This document shows, piece by piece, positions 8,781 to 17,609 of a DNA stretch of 64,000 nucleotides. Every line of letters begins with the position of its first letter. Within the stretch, counting starts at the first letter, position 1. Source of the stretch: Bacteroidota bacterium (GTDB lineage Bacteria > Bacteroidota > Bacteroidia > UBA4408); assembly GCA_016718805.1 (NCBI GenBank), contig JADKCP010000002.1:124001-188000 (forward strand), written 5' to 3'. Both the position numbers and the translations under genes were made by a program. Below the pieces are notes generated by a model, which had not been told where the DNA came from, ran no database searches, and saw only the letters and a program-made list of their open reading frames with translations.

Positions 8781-10052
8781 TTAATTCACCTGTAAATCCT
8801 TTACATCGCGATTGTGAAGTCTACCAAGTTTCATTAAATCGATTAATGAACCGGTAACAAAACGCAGGAAGTATCGGCTATAGCGCGTATAAACAGCTTC
8901 ACCTGTAAAAATACGAGTCAGGTATTTTACCATGTGGGGAGCAATGAATTTTCCGAAAGGTGTATGCAGGCGGTCTTGTCCAACACGAAACAATGTAAAC
9001 AAGCGCCCATTGTACCAAGTATCCACAACACGTTGCCAAACCTGCAATTCCCATTTTTGTTCCTTTTCGTATTTTTTTAAGGAAGCAGGCGTTAACTCTT
9101 CTTCGTTAATAGTTTTTGCCAATCGGAATGCGCCTTTTAACGCTAGAAATAATCCGGTTGAAAAAATAGGATCTAAAAATCCTCCAGCATCACCAGTTAA
9201 TACCCAGTTTTTACCATAAAATCTATCTGAAATTAATTGGTAATTACTGTATTTAACCACACTTGTTTCGCGTTTTGCATTGGCAGTAAGTCGACATAGC
9301 GTATCATCGGCTTTTAAATAATTATCGTATTGTTCCTCAATGGTTTTTCCATATTCGGGAAGGTGTGATGGATTTATTACAATGCCAACAGAAGTGCGTT
9401 CGGGCAAAGGTATGCGCCAGCTCCAACCTTTGTGTAAGCGGTGTAAATGAATGTTGCAAGGATCTATTTTTTCGGCACCCGAGAGGTGAGCAAAGAGTGC
9501 AACATCCTTTCTTTTTCCTGTTTTAACAGGTATATCTAACAAACGAGCAATTGTACGTGTACGTCCTGTACAATCCACAATCCATTCGGGTTGTCCATTG
9601 AAAAAATCCTTGCAAAACTCGATGGTTTCACTTGCCAACTTTAATTCGTCGGAATTGCCTGTTTTTTCAATTTTAGCAATGTGTTCAAAAAACACAACTC
9701 CTTCACTTTTTGCTTTATTAAAAATGGTTTTATCGAATTTAATACGGGGAACGTTATAAGCATAAGGATCAATTTTACCTTGTCCTGCTGAGAATGGAGA
9801 AGTAGTTTCTTCATCTTTGCTTAACCAAACCGATGCTCCCGGTTTAAATGTGCTGTATGATTTTACTTCATCTTCAACGCCTAAAGCTTTAAGCATAGGA
9901 ATAACAGCCGGTACTAGTGATTCGCCTACAATAATTTCGGGACGTTTTTCGAGGTAAAATACGGCAACTTTATGACCGGCTCTTTTAAGTAAAATGGCAA
10001 GGGCACAACCAGAAGGCCCACCACCTATAATTGCGATTGATTTTGATTTCAT
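8781..10052 (-). CDS. FAD-dependent oxidoreductase of the flavin-dependent halogenase-like family
   Basis: The 423-residue product begins with the FAD dinucleotide motif IAIIGGGPSGCALA (residues 6-19), followed by GES at 43-45, typical of tryptophan-halogenase-like flavoproteins. It also carries the W-x-W-x-I-P motif (WSWRIP, 210-215) and the second FAD motif GDAGGFLDPIFSTG (287-300), which fits the F-x-x-P-x-x-S-x-G halogenase signature. Related proteins include halogenases, monooxygenases and geranylgeranyl-reductase-like enzymes, so halogenation is possible but not shown. It is 59 nt downstream of a CrtW-like ketolase on the same strand, which points to a role in pigment or lipid modification. 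Confidence 0.75.
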   Translation of the reverse strand: MKSKSIAIIGGGPSGCALAILLKRAGHKVAVFYLEKRPEIIVGESLVPAVIPMLKALGVEDEVKSYSTFKPGASVWLSKDEETTSPFSAGQGKIDPYAYNVPRIKFDKTIFNKAKSEGVVFFEHIAKIEKTGNSDELKLASETIEFCKDFFNGQPEWIVDCTGRTRTIARLLDIPVKTGKRKDVALFAHLSGAEKIDPCNIHLHRLHKGWSWRIPLPERTSVGIVINPSHLPEYGKTIEEQYDNYLKADDTLCRLTANAKRETSVVKYSNYQLISDRFYGKNWVLTGDAGGFLDPIFSTGLFLALKGAFRLAKTINEEELTPASLKKYEKEQKWELQVWQRVVDTWYNGRLFTLFRVGQDRLHTPFGKFIAPHMVKYLTRIFTGEAVYTRYSRYFLRFVTGSLIDLMKLGRLHNRDVKDLQVN

Positions 10053-10111
10053 GCGATACTAAACTAAATTATTGGGATGAAACAATGGAACAAGTAAAAT
10101 GTTTATGAGAA

Positions 10112-10825
10112 TTATTTTTCGCTCCATAATTTCCACCAAGGGAGATATGGTTTTTTGTGATGTTCGAGATGGTAACCAAAAAAATAACAGGAAATAAATC
10201 CCCATAAATGATTCTTTTTCTGAGAGCGAGTTTTGTGAATATTATCAATAGATTCGGGATGATTATGCGGTTGAAATGTTCCAAAATAAAATAATTGCAA
10301 AGTGCTTAACAAAGGAGGAAGTATCCAAAATACAACCAGGTTTGCTTTGGGAATATCAAAAAGGTAGTGCAATAGATTAAAAACAATTGCTAATAGTACA
10401 ATTTGAGTTACTGAAATATAATGCAATAAAAATTTCCAATACCAAGTAATAAAACCACCTTCATAAAAATCGGGATCATGCTCTGTGGCAACTGATTGAT
10501 GGTGTTTACGATGTTCGGCTTTTACTTTTGAATAGTCGAAAGCAGCATATAAAGTAATACAAATGATACCTACCCATTTATTAATTTGTTTGTTCTCACT
10601 TACAGTACCATGAAAAGTATCGTGAGCAGTAATGAACAAACCGGTATATAAATGGGTGAGCAACAAAACCCATAACACATTAAAAGGTGAATAAAGATTG
10701 GTAGCAAACTTAAGCACAAGAACTAGGGCAATAAACCAAGTAAGTATTACTAATGCCGCCATAAACAATCCCTTTTGACCAATCGAAACTTTCATTCCCA
10801 ATAAGCTCTCTGTAGCTTTTATCAA
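10112..10825 (-). CDS. crtW: CrtW-like beta-carotene ketolase / membrane di-iron desaturase
   Basis: The 237-residue membrane protein carries the di-iron histidine boxes HDTFH (68-72), HRKHH (105-109), HNH (187-189) and HLEHH (219-223). The phrases FGTFQPH, IHKTRS and FGYHLEHHKKPYLPWW match CrtW carotene ketolases, which add 4-keto groups to carotenoids in the membrane, better than general fatty-acid desaturases. The called start is TTG; an in-frame ATG at 10795 (MKVSIGQKG) would give 227 residues and is equally possible. The halogenase-like flavoprotein follows on the same strand. No crtB, crtI or crtZ is seen nearby, so the pathway would be completed elsewhere. Confidence 0.75.
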   Translation of the reverse strand: MIKATESLLGMKVSIGQKGLFMAALVILTWFIALVLVLKFATNLYSPFNVLWVLLLTHLYTGLFITAHDTFHGTVSENKQINKWVGIICITLYAAFDYSKVKAEHRKHHQSVATEHDPDFYEGGFITWYWKFLLHYISVTQIVLLAIVFNLLHYLFDIPKANLVVFWILPPLLSTLQLFYFGTFQPHNHPESIDNIHKTRSQKKNHLWGFISCYFFGYHLEHHKKPYLPWWKLWSEK

Positions 10826-10956
10826 ATTTTTAATTAATAGTACTATGAAATTTTACGCAAAAATAAAGAAATTATTAAGGCTAAAACTAACTTTAATCAG
10901 ATTATTCAAAATGCGTGAATTATTTTAGCAGGCTTAATTTATTATGTTTGCAGTTC

Positions 10957-11857
10957 ATGTTAAAAAGAAATCTTGTATTCGGTATTTTGCTTGTATTGTC
11001 GGCCTTTACAAAAGTAACTGCACAATCCTACTTTACTGTTGCAAGCACTTCTTTTTCATATTCCTCGAAAACTTCCTTACCTCAGAATAATACCTATCAA
11101 AATGAAAGTGCAGCCTTAACCATTCCAATTTCTGTTACTGAAACAAATAAACTTTTGCTTGGATTAACTTATCATCGTTTATCGCTGCGTTTTGAAAATT
11201 ACCTAAGCAATCAGCAGCACTATTTTTCATCCGGACTAAACGTGGGTTATAACATTAAACGTCCCAGCAATTCGCTCTTGGTAATGCTACTTTTGCGCGA
11301 CAATGCTGATTACACAAGCTTTCAGAGCTGCGATTTTCAACTTGGAGGAGCCTTTTTATATTCAAAAAATCAATCTGATAAACTGGTGATAAAAGCTGGA
11401 CTGTATGCCAATTCGGAACAATTTGGGTTGTTTTTAGCCCCCTTGCTAGGACTTGATTGGAAGTTAACCGAAAAATGGAGAACCTATGGAATTATGCCTC
11501 AGTTTTTGAACATCGAGAATAAAATTAATACTCGCATTCGCTGGGGATTAGCTATATCAGGCTCCTACTTCAACTTACCGTTTATCGAATCCAGTTCCTG
11601 ATTTATATTTACAACAAAATCAAGTTAGAGCAGGATTGTATGGCGATTTTTATTTAACTAAAACCATAGCAGCTCAATTGAAAGTTGATTATCCACTACC
11701 CGCTAAATACAGGATTTTTAATAGTGAACAACGATACGATTTAAACATATGGGGCATCGGAATTGGTGGAAATCGCTCGCAACAACCTACTCCATTGGTA
11801 CTATTAAAAAATGGAATTATTGTTCAATTTGGATTTAGCTATAGAGTTGAACTCTAA
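10957..11857 (+). CDS. Secreted or outer-membrane DUF6268-like protein, frameshifted
   Basis: I read two adjacent frames as one gene. The first part starts at ATG 10957 with a signal peptide (LLVLSAFTKVTAQ) and reads correctly to about 11570. The second frame then continues ...YRLSNPVPDLYLQQNQVRAG and ends in QFGFSYRVEL at 11857. A net gain of one base near 11568-11576 explains the break; without it the first frame stops at 11601. The restored product is about 300 residues of alternating strands resembling the DUF6268 beta-barrel family of Bacteroidota. Its role is unknown. An upstream ATG-like start at 10915 is less likely because it precedes the signal peptide. Confidence 0.65.
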
Positions 11858-11858
11858 C

Positions 11859-12758
11859 TCAACTCGTTTGCTGAAATTTGAATCGTTTTATCTGAGTATT
11901 GCACCATTCATCGCTACAAAATAGCAGGTACATACAAATCATCAAAACTCCGAAATCAGGTATTCTCATAATAAATACGATAGCTAAATGCATACTAATT
12001 CCAAAGACAAATAATCCTGCTTTAGCTTTTCTTATCCATACCAGTACAGGAAATAGTAATTGAAAAAGTAGTACGCACCAAGTAATTATTTTAAATACAA
12101 AAGGAAAAGAAAGTAAAGCTGGCTCTAAAAATTTTACTCCATAAGTAGAAGATAGCAACACTAGTTGTAAAGCATCACCGCCGATCCATTGACTACCTTT
12201 TAATTTATAAACAGCTGATACCAGGTATACAATAATTACTTGAAGTTGGGCAGCAGTAAAGGCAAAATTACTTAAAGTTGTAGCAATCAATCTTCCATTT
12301 GTTGATACAATTTTCGCTGAATTTTCATTCATAAAAATTAAATATAACAGTTGAATATAAAGCAAATCACCTCCCCCATTTTGAATAACTATACTTCGAT
12401 GATATAAATTGGCATAAAAAAAATATACCAGTATAGCCAGTACTTGTTGTTGTTTTACAAAAAAAGCAAGCAAACACGAAACAATTAGTCCACCTACAAA
12501 AAACAGATAATAAGGAGCAAATTTTGTGTGCGAGAGTAAATTTAATAACTGTAAGCCCTTATTCCCATCATAAAAGTGAATAGGAAGCAGTGCATCAGGT
12601 CCATACAATAAGTTGAGATACGGAAATTGCAAGCATGTAAATAGTAAGATAAACAGATAAATAGCTTTTCGGTAAAGCGCTATGTTATGAGGAAACCAAA
12701 CATGCGAAGCACTATGTTGGAGCCATTTAAAGATGCTATACTTAGATGTATGCTGCAT
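11859..12758 (-). CDS. HTTM-domain membrane protein (vitamin K gamma-carboxylase-like)
   Basis: The 299-residue polytopic protein has about six to eight hydrophobic helices (LFILLFTCLQFPYLNLLYG, LFFVGGLIVSCLLAFFV, VIIVYLVSAVYKLKG, CVLLFQLLFPVLVWI). The start region 'NIALYRKAIYLF' and the segment VYKLKGSQWIGGDALQLVL are typical of the HTTM family, distantly related to the membrane part of vitamin K-dependent gamma-carboxylase. Bacterial members have no established reaction. It is 44 nt downstream of the desaturase gene and probably in one transcript with it. Its stop (11859) abuts the stop of the convergent DUF6268-like gene. Confidence 0.75.
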   Translation of the reverse strand: MQHTSKYSIFKWLQHSASHVWFPHNIALYRKAIYLFILLFTCLQFPYLNLLYGPDALLPIHFYDGNKGLQLLNLLSHTKFAPYYLFFVGGLIVSCLLAFFVKQQQVLAILVYFFYANLYHRSIVIQNGGGDLLYIQLLYLIFMNENSAKIVSTNGRLIATTLSNFAFTAAQLQVIIVYLVSAVYKLKGSQWIGGDALQLVLLSSTYGVKFLEPALLSFPFVFKIITWCVLLFQLLFPVLVWIRKAKAGLFVFGISMHLAIVFIMRIPDFGVLMICMYLLFCSDEWCNTQIKRFKFQQTS

Positions 12759-12802
12759 TAATCAGGGTTATGAAATTCCTGTTAGGTGCATTCTTCGGCC
12801 GA

Positions 12803-13915
12803 TTATCCTATTGCCTCATTTAAATCGGGTAATTTCCCAAAGCGCTGAAGTGTGGCAATATGCGAACGCAAAGCTTGTAACAAAGTTTTATTTTCGAGAT
12901 AAGGCACACCAAATTCCTCAGCGGTTTCTTTTACTATAGCTGAAATAGCCGGATAATGTACGTGAGAAATTTTAGGAAACAAATGGTGCTCAACCTGAAA
13001 GTTCAATCCTCCAACATACCAGGAAATTAACTTGTTGTGTCGCGAAAAATTTACGGTGGTGTTCATTTGATGAATGGCCCAATTGTTCTCAATAACACCC
13101 TCTTCATTAGGTATCGGATGCGTAGTACCTTCAACTGAATGCGCTAACTGAAAAGTTACAGTAAGAAGAACACCTGCAATAAAATGCATGAGTAAAAATC
13201 CTACTACAATTTGCCCAAAAGGAATGTCAAAAAATAAGGTAGGCATCACCAAAATAGTAAATACGTAAAAGAGTTTAACCAAAATAATTTTAATCAAGGA
13301 AACACTATTCTCTTTGCGGGAATTATTATTAACTCCCTCCTTCTTATATTTTGAAAATTGGACAAAATCCTTCAACATTACCCAATACAAGGTAGTAATT
13401 CCATAAAATAAAAAGGCATAGATCCATTGAAATTTATGGTATTTTTTTACATTGGTATTCGGAGCGAATCGCAACATAGGTTTATCCGAAATATCATCAT
13501 CCATGTGTGGAATGTTGGTATAAGTATGGTGCAAAATGTTGTGTTGCAATTTCCAATTAAAAATTGAAGCTCCTAAAAGATTCAGGGCGGTTCCCATCAT
13601 ATCGTTAATGCGATTATTAGAAGAATATGCGCCATGATTTGCGTCGTGCATCACAGCCATTCCAACACCTGAAAGGCCTATTCCCATTATTGACCATAAA
13701 AGCAAACTTAGAGGAAAGCTAGGATTTAAAATTAACAAAGCTATAAACGGTCCAATGTAAATACCAAGCATTACAATTGATTTGATGACCATTGATGCAT
13801 TGGCATTTTTTGAAATATGATTTTGATCGAAATAGGCATCAACCCTTTCCTTAAGCGTTGAGAAAAAAGCAGTTTTTTCTTTTGGCACAAACTTAACCTG
13901 ACCTTTACGCTTCAT
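12803..13915 (-). CDS. Acyl-lipid/acyl-CoA desaturase (DesA3-like)
   Basis: This is a membrane fatty-acid desaturase with all three histidine boxes: HDANHG, HNILHH and QVEHHLFP. The last, in NFQVEHHLFPKISHVHY, is typical of front-end or linoleoyl-type desaturases. Two hydrophobic hairpins flank the boxes. I prefer the start at 13915 (MKRKGQVKFVPKEK), since related proteins begin this way; an upstream in-frame ATG at 13957 adds 14 unconvincing residues. It introduces double bonds in acyl chains of membrane lipids using O2 and an electron donor. The HTTM gene follows closely, and two other redox membrane genes are within 4 kb. Confidence 0.87.
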   Translation of the reverse strand: MKRKGQVKFVPKEKTAFFSTLKERVDAYFDQNHISKNANASMVIKSIVMLGIYIGPFIALLILNPSFPLSLLLWSIMGIGLSGVGMAVMHDANHGAYSSNNRINDMMGTALNLLGASIFNWKLQHNILHHTYTNIPHMDDDISDKPMLRFAPNTNVKKYHKFQWIYAFLFYGITTLYWVMLKDFVQFSKYKKEGVNNNSRKENSVSLIKIILVKLFYVFTILVMPTLFFDIPFGQIVVGFLLMHFIAGVLLTVTFQLAHSVEGTTHPIPNEEGVIENNWAIHQMNTTVNFSRHNKLISWYVGGLNFQVEHHLFPKISHVHYPAISAIVKETAEEFGVPYLENKTLLQALRSHIATLQRFGKLPDLNEAIG

Positions 13916-13993
13916 GAATACCTTTAAATTTTTGTTATTATAACATTGGAAAGCCAATCAAAGTTAATGAATATACCCACTTAAACAAACTAC

Positions 13994-14025
13994 AAAGAGG
14001 AATATCTTTTAATTGATTCCTCTTT
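13994..14025 (-). terminator. Hairpin at the 3' end of the DjlA-like gene
   Basis: Perfect 10-bp stem AAAGAGGAAT / ATTCCTCTTT with a 12-nt loop. It overlaps the last codons of the 14009-14734 gene; the T-rich tail on the minus strand is moderate. Confidence 0.5.
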
Positions 14026-14734
14026 GTTTCTTAATGTGCTCATATGCAGCCTGAACTTTTTGAAATTTTTCTTTCGCGTCCTTCTGAATATCTTCACCTA
14101 AATGGCTAACTTTATCGGGATGGAACTTTACGGCCATTTTACGGTAAGCTTTTTTTACTTCTTCATCGCTGGCCGATTTCGTAATTTCTAAAATCTTATA
14201 ATCACTTTCAGCATCTTTAAAAAACATGGCTTTTAGTGAATTAAAATCGGCATGATTTACACCAAGGTATCCGGCAATTTCGGCTATTACATCTACTTCG
14301 CGCTGGTGAACAGCTCCGTCAGCTGAAGATAGCCCAAACAAAAAATGAATCAGTTGTAAACGTGCAGCATGTTCCATATTTTGGCGAATTTGCATACACA
14401 CTTCCTGCACCGGAATTTCCTTTTTAAGTAATTCACGAAACACCAGCATTTGTTCTTGAGTATGCGCTACGCCAAAGTTTTTGATAAAGAATTTTTTAAC
14501 GAATTCTAACTCCGATTTTAACACCGCTCCATCAGCTTTCATCACAGCAGCAGCTAATACTAGCAGACTTACACTGAAGTCACCAACTTGTGTTGAACTG
14601 TTAATTTGATTTCCATTTACAACAACTTTTGTGTCATCGAATACTGACCCTAAAGCGAAACCAATTATACCTCCAATAGGTCCACCTACTACCCATCCTA
14701 AGCCACCTCCCAACCATTTACCAAATTTTGCCAT
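14009..14734 (-). CDS. DjlA-like co-chaperone: TerB-like domain plus C-terminal J domain
   Basis: The 241-residue product begins with a Gly-rich hydrophobic segment (residues 8-30, GGGLGWVVGGPIGGIIGFAL) that could insert in the membrane. A TerB-like helical domain follows at about 55-170 with two Asp-containing motifs (KADGAVLKSE and SADGAVHQRE). A J domain occupies residues 177-241, with the HPD motif at 205-207. The order matches E. coli DjlA, a DnaK partner at the membrane. It sits at the end of a minus-strand run of housekeeping genes. Confidence 0.85.
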   Translation of the reverse strand: MAKFGKWLGGGLGWVVGGPIGGIIGFALGSVFDDTKVVVNGNQINSSTQVGDFSVSLLVLAAAVMKADGAVLKSELEFVKKFFIKNFGVAHTQEQMLVFRELLKKEIPVQEVCMQIRQNMEHAARLQLIHFLFGLSSADGAVHQREVDVIAEIAGYLGVNHADFNSLKAMFFKDAESDYKILEITKSASDEEVKKAYRKMAVKFHPDKVSHLGEDIQKDAKEKFQKVQAAYEHIKKQRGIN

Positions 14735-14812
14735 GAACTACTATACTTGAATTTTTTAAAATATTATAACCCCTTTTTTAAAATTGAAACTAAAAGCAGG
14801 TAAGTATTGATT

Positions 14813-15346
14813 TTATTGTTTATTTACTATTGATTTTTGATAATCTTCCCAAGAAATTTTAGTTTGATAATTTTCTCCAAAATACTTTAAAACCGGCATT
14901 AAATCTTTGGAAGTCATATATCCGGGCACCTGACTCAGCATGTTCATTTTTTCGTCGAGGTATACCAAAGTTGGATAAGACAATTTTCCACCTAACAATG
15001 CATTGGCTATTTGATGGGTGCTTCTAGATTTATTGGGTTCGGGATTGATAAATAATTTACCGTCGAATAAAATAGTGTCTTTCATTTCGGCATTCATTCT
15101 TACTGCGTAATAATTTTTATTGAGGTACTCGATTATTTGCGCATCCATATAAGTAGTTGCGTCTAACTTTTTACACCAACCGCACCAATCGGTATACATA
15201 TCGATAAAAATTTTTCGAGGGCTAATTGAATTTTGTTTTACCGCTTCTTGAAATGTCATCCACTTTATTGCATCCGATTTTTCCTGAGCATTTATGGATG
15301 AAAAAAATAAGGTACAAAAAGCACCGAAAAGAAGCCATTTCTTCAT
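14813..15346 (-). CDS. Secreted thioredoxin-family protein (CGWC)
   Basis: The 177-residue product has a signal peptide (LLFGAFCTLFFSSINAQ) and a thioredoxin fold with C55-G-W-C58 in DMYTDWCGWCKKLD. The DWCGWCK form is typical of DUF255/thioredoxin_7-type proteins in Bacteroidota, which act in the periplasm as disulfide reductases or oxidases. The cis-Pro loop is in KLSYPTLVYLDEK. The ATG overlaps the stop of the NlpC/P60 gene by 4 nt, which indicates translational coupling. Confidence 0.85.
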   Translation of the reverse strand: MKKWLLFGAFCTLFFSSINAQEKSDAIKWMTFQEAVKQNSISPRKIFIDMYTDWCGWCKKLDATTYMDAQIIEYLNKNYYAVRMNAEMKDTILFDGKLFINPEPNKSRSTHQIANALLGGKLSYPTLVYLDEKMNMLSQVPGYMTSKDLMPVLKYFGENYQTKISWEDYQKSIVNKQ

Positions 15347-16122
15347 GTTATAACACGTTTTATCAATCGTAAACGATGTGAGTATTTTTGAGTTTCACTG
15401 TTAAAAATACCTTCATGATCGAGGCTATCGATGCGCACTTTACCGCTTGCATGAATAATTTTAAAATCTCTTAAAACAATTCCAACATGAATAATTTTTC
15501 CATCTTCATTATCAAAAAAAGCAAGGTCACCTTCTTCGGCTTCTTCCAAAAAACTAAGTGTCTCACCTTCCTCTGCTTGCTGATAAGCATCGCGTTTAAG
15601 CAATTTTCCATTTAGCTTAAATACCATTTGTGTAAAGCCTGAACAATCAATTCCAAACGGCGATTTCCCACCCCATAAATAAGGTGCATGTAAATACAAA
15701 TAAGCATTTTCGATTAAGGCAGCTCTTGAAAAAGTAGGCATATTTTGGTTGGTTATACCTTCATAAGAATATACCTCGTTTTCAAAACTTAAAACTGAAT
15801 TATTGAAATTAGGTAGGGTACTTCCCAGTAAAATAGGAAAAACTTGTGTATTTGTTTTGCTGCTGATAGCCTGCACCAATTCGAAGGAATGTATACTCTT
15901 TGATTTTTCTAATTCCAAATAGGTACTTCCGCTAATTGGTAAAAATTGTTTAGCGCCAATCCAACATTCATAACCATCATCGGCAATTTTAATTTTACAC
16001 CAAGAAGTATGTTCTTCCAAAATTCTGAATCGTTCGCCAAATAGCAATTGAGTCACCATTTCGCTCCTATCAGAGGCTTCGGCTCTGCATGGTACAACAC
16101 TTAAATTACAAATGCCAAACAC
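15343..16122 (-). CDS. NlpC/P60 family peptidoglycan endopeptidase
   Basis: The 259-residue product has a C-terminal NlpC/P60 domain with catalytic Cys160 in FGIDCSGFTQ, His212 in IHVGIVL and a third polar residue, His224. It is preceded by SH3b-like segments (residues 1-65, with FRILEEHTSWCKIKIADDGYE) that bind the wall. Such enzymes cut between D-Glu and the diamino acid in stem peptides. No clear signal peptide is seen, so it may be cytoplasmic and act on imported muropeptides, like other short P60 proteins of Bacteroidota. It overlaps the thioredoxin gene by 4 nt. Confidence 0.88.
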   Translation of the reverse strand: MFGICNLSVVPCRAEASDRSEMVTQLLFGERFRILEEHTSWCKIKIADDGYECWIGAKQFLPISGSTYLELEKSKSIHSFELVQAISSKTNTQVFPILLGSTLPNFNNSVLSFENEVYSYEGITNQNMPTFSRAALIENAYLYLHAPYLWGGKSPFGIDCSGFTQMVFKLNGKLLKRDAYQQAEEGETLSFLEEAEEGDLAFFDNEDGKIIHVGIVLRDFKIIHASGKVRIDSLDHEGIFNSETQKYSHRLRLIKRVIT

Positions 16123-16174
16123 GATATAAAAACTAGTTAGGTAGCTTAATCAAACAATTACTTGTATGCGATAA

Positions 16175-17353
16175 CTAAACAGATTCAATGACAATAGCAC
16201 TTGCACCACCGCCACCATTGCAAATTCCTGCCGCACCATATTTCGCTGAATTTTGCTTCAGCACATGCAACAAGGTAACAACTATACGAGCGCCTGAACA
16301 ACCCAGTGGATGACCTAATGAAACTGCGCCACCATTTACATTCACTTTGGAAGCATCCAATCCTAATTCTTTATTGTTTGCTAATGAAACAGCAGCAAAA
16401 GCTTCGTTAATTTCGTAATAAGCGATGTCGCTTTGTTTTAAACCAGCCTTTGCTATTGCTTTTGGAATTGCTAATGAAGGAGCAGTAGTAAACCATTCAG
16501 GAGCTTGCGCTGCGTCGGCAAAACCGCGAATTATTGCCAGTGGCTTAAGTCCTAATTTTTCAGCCTTTTCCTTACTCATCAATACTAATGCAGCAGCTCC
16601 ATCGTTCATAGTAGAAGCATTGGCTGCTGTAACTGTACCTTCTTTTTGAAACACCGGTTTTAATTCCGGAATTTTTTCAAACTTCACATTTTTATATTCT
16701 TCATCGTGATTCACCAAAATAGGATCACCTTTACGTTGAGGAATTTCGACCGGAACAATTTCGTCGTTAAATTTGCCTTTAGCCCATGCTGCTGCAGAAC
16801 GTTTATACGATTCAATAGCAAATGCATCTTGTGCTTCACGAGTTAGGTTACATTCTTTAGCGCACAATTCGGCTGCATTACCCATTGGATAATTGTGGTA
16901 TACATCGGTTAAGCCATCCTTTGCCAAACCATCTATCAAACTCGCATTGCCATATTTGTTGCCCCAGCGTGTTGAATCTGAATAAAAAGGAACTTGGCTC
17001 ATGCTTTCCATACCACCGGCAACAACTACCTCATTATCGCCTAACATAATTGACTGTGCACCCAACATAATTGCTTTCATACCTGAAGCACAAACTTTAT
17101 TTACTGTAGTACAAACTACCGAATTTGGCAATCCGGCAAACAAAGCAGCCTGACGTGCCGGAGCTTGTCCAACATTGGCTTGCAAAACATTTCCCATGAA
17201 AACTTCGGTAACATCTTCCGGTTTAATTCCGGCTTTGTTTATAGCACCTTTAATAGCAGCAGCGCCTAAACGTGTAGCACTTACACTTGCTAAGCTTCCG
17301 CCAAAACTACCCATTGGGGTACGAACCGCAGATATAATATATACTTCCTTCAT
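16175..17353 (-). CDS. Acetyl-CoA C-acetyltransferase (thiolase)
   Basis: The 392-residue product has normal thiolase length. The nucleophile Cys88 lies in NKVCASGMKA, the catalytic His is in GGAVSLGHPLGCSGAR, and the second Cys is in AGICNGGGGASAI. It converts two acetyl-CoA to acetoacetyl-CoA, or the reverse in beta-oxidation. The phrase VYIISAVRTPMGSFGGSL is a standard N-terminus. It stands alone, 52 nt upstream of the NlpC/P60 gene, without beta-oxidation partners; PaaZ, which can feed the same acyl-CoA pool, is 4 kb away. Confidence 0.93.
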   Translation of the reverse strand: MKEVYIISAVRTPMGSFGGSLASVSATRLGAAAIKGAINKAGIKPEDVTEVFMGNVLQANVGQAPARQAALFAGLPNSVVCTTVNKVCASGMKAIMLGAQSIMLGDNEVVVAGGMESMSQVPFYSDSTRWGNKYGNASLIDGLAKDGLTDVYHNYPMGNAAELCAKECNLTREAQDAFAIESYKRSAAAWAKGKFNDEIVPVEIPQRKGDPILVNHDEEYKNVKFEKIPELKPVFQKEGTVTAANASTMNDGAAALVLMSKEKAEKLGLKPLAIIRGFADAAQAPEWFTTAPSLAIPKAIAKAGLKQSDIAYYEINEAFAAVSLANNKELGLDASKVNVNGGAVSLGHPLGCSGARIVVTLLHVLKQNSAKYGAAGICNGGGGASAIVIESV

Positions 17354-17609
17354 TGTTTAAATTGATTTAGTAGTGGGTTAACAGATTATATTTTGTTTAA
17401 GATTAAAATGAACTTTGTTGATAGCTTTTTGGATTAAATGAACACTGTTAAAAAAATTCTGTGATTCCTTTATAATTGGCTTAAAAAATAAGCTTTGCAT
17501 TTTTACCTTCACAGCTTTTTAGATTTCAGTCGGCAAATATATATAAAAGCTAAGACTGCACATTTGGCTTATTAAAAATTAACTAATTTCGTCAGAATTT
17601 ACAACAACT

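Noticed and set aside
10069..10284. Open frame of 71 codons on the minus strand
   Set aside because: It lies inside the CrtW-like gene in another frame and has no signs of coding.
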